From assembly GCA_910585805.1 (NCBI GenBank), contig CAJUFB010000090.1, forward strand, positions 1-14,940: a stretch of 14,940 nt of DNA, written 5' to 3'. The notes beneath the pieces were generated by a model. That model saw nothing but the letters and a program-made list of their open reading frames with translations, was not told where the DNA came from and did not search any database. Both the position numbers and the translations under genes were made by a program. Below are positions 14,479 through 14,940 of this stretch, piece by piece. Source of the stretch: an uncultured Acetatifactor sp. Its GTDB lineage: Bacteria > Bacillota > Clostridia > Lachnospirales > Lachnospiraceae. The number at the start of each line of letters is the position of its first letter. The stretch's first letter is position 1.

Positions 14479-14940
14479 ATGTGCGCTGATGTATGCCTAC
14501 ACGACACAGGCGGCGGCAACCCCCACGCCCACATCATGCTGACAATGCGCCCTTTTGACGAGTGTGGCGAGTGGGGAGCGAAGCAGAAAAAGGAGTACAT
14601 TCTTGACCCGCAGGGCAATAAAATCTATGACCCGAAAAAGCGGCAGTACAAATGCAAATCCATTCCCGCTACCGATTGGAACGAGCAGACCAAAGCGGAG
14701 GAATGGAGGGCGGCATGGGCGAGGCTCTGCAATCAGGCGTTGGAGCAGAACGGACACGCGGAGCGCGTAGACCACCGCAGTTATGAACGGCAAGGGATAG
14801 ACCAAATCCCCACCGTCCATTTAGGCGTTGCCGCTTCCGCTATGGAGAAGCGCGGCATACGCACCGAGCGCGGCGACCTCAACCGCGAGGTAACAAATAA
14901 GCGTTTGCGGCAGTTAAAGGCGCGTATCTCCAAACTGCAA
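14479..14940 (+). pseudogene. MobA/MobL-type relaxase, N-terminus missing, runs off the window
   Basis: The frame is open from 14458 (after a stop at 14455-14457) to the window edge. It reads GMCADVCLHDTGGGNPHAHI, MLTMRPFDECGEWGAKQKKE and later VHLGVAASAMEKRGIRTERG. NPHAHIM is the HxH metal-binding motif of MobA/MobL relaxases, which nick the transfer origin and lead DNA into a recipient cell. The segment that should precede it, about 110-120 residues with the catalytic Tyr, is absent. Homology begins at about 14476, right behind the ribosome site of the divergent HTH gene. ATG 14479 is only the first methionine, without a good Shine-Dalgarno. The protein would be unable to nick DNA. Its C-terminal part lies outside the window. 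Confidence 0.85.

Noticed and set aside
14294..14542. + strand frame over the HTH start and relaxase start
   Set aside because: The relaxase reads in another frame with the NPHAHIM motif, and the HTH gene is well supported on the minus strand.

Overview
The window looks like chromosomal DNA of a gut-type Clostridia, most likely Lachnospiraceae. This is inferred from strong AGGAGG-type ribosome binding sites, moderately GC-rich genes, regulators with GyrI-like sensor domains, and Tn4451/Tn1549-style mobile element pieces. No 16S rRNA or other direct taxonomic marker is present.

Left part (1-2684, mostly + strand). The left edge holds a short minus-strand fragment resembling an IS110-family transposase. 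A consensus sigma-70 promoter follows, with a leader of about 170 nt. It serves a 160-aa protein whose N-terminus resembles the PLMP/RRXRR domain of IscB-type proteins. After a clear terminator come a CPA2-type cation:proton antiporter and a small P-loop kinase-like protein, probably co-transcribed.

Middle (2713-7576, all minus strand). This is a cluster of sensor-regulators. It contains an AraC/GyrI-type regulator with an odd Gly-rich insertion, a small regulator broken by a one-base frameshift, and a 930-aa protein. That protein joins a MerR DNA-binding head, an effector-binding region, a jelly-roll-like region and a C-terminal Cys-containing papain-like (BtrH/C39-like) region. The C-terminal region has its own internal Shine-Dalgarno sequence and ATG. 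The MerR promoter has the family's hallmark 19-bp spacer, with a perfect 15-bp dyad inside it. A glycoside hydrolase family 2 gene (7902-10121) lies upstream and has lost its N-terminal sugar-binding domain.

Right part (about 10090-14940). This is a decayed, patchwork mobile element. It carries the catalytic N-terminus of a large serine recombinase, a tnpV-like stub with a strong terminator, and a metal-efflux cargo pair: a TetR-type regulator, frameshifted in an A-run, divergent from a CPC-type P1B ATPase. Next come a very large nested palindromic element (13516-13828), an XRE-type HTH regulator, and a MobA/MobL relaxase without its N-terminus that runs off the window. All three mobility genes seen are incomplete, so the unit probably cannot move by itself.

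The most striking unexplained structure is the palindromic element between the ATPase and the HTH gene. It is a symmetric array of hairpins around a perfect 46-bp palindrome. Several stem base pairs differ between its two arms in a compensatory way, which points to selection on folded RNA or single-stranded DNA.
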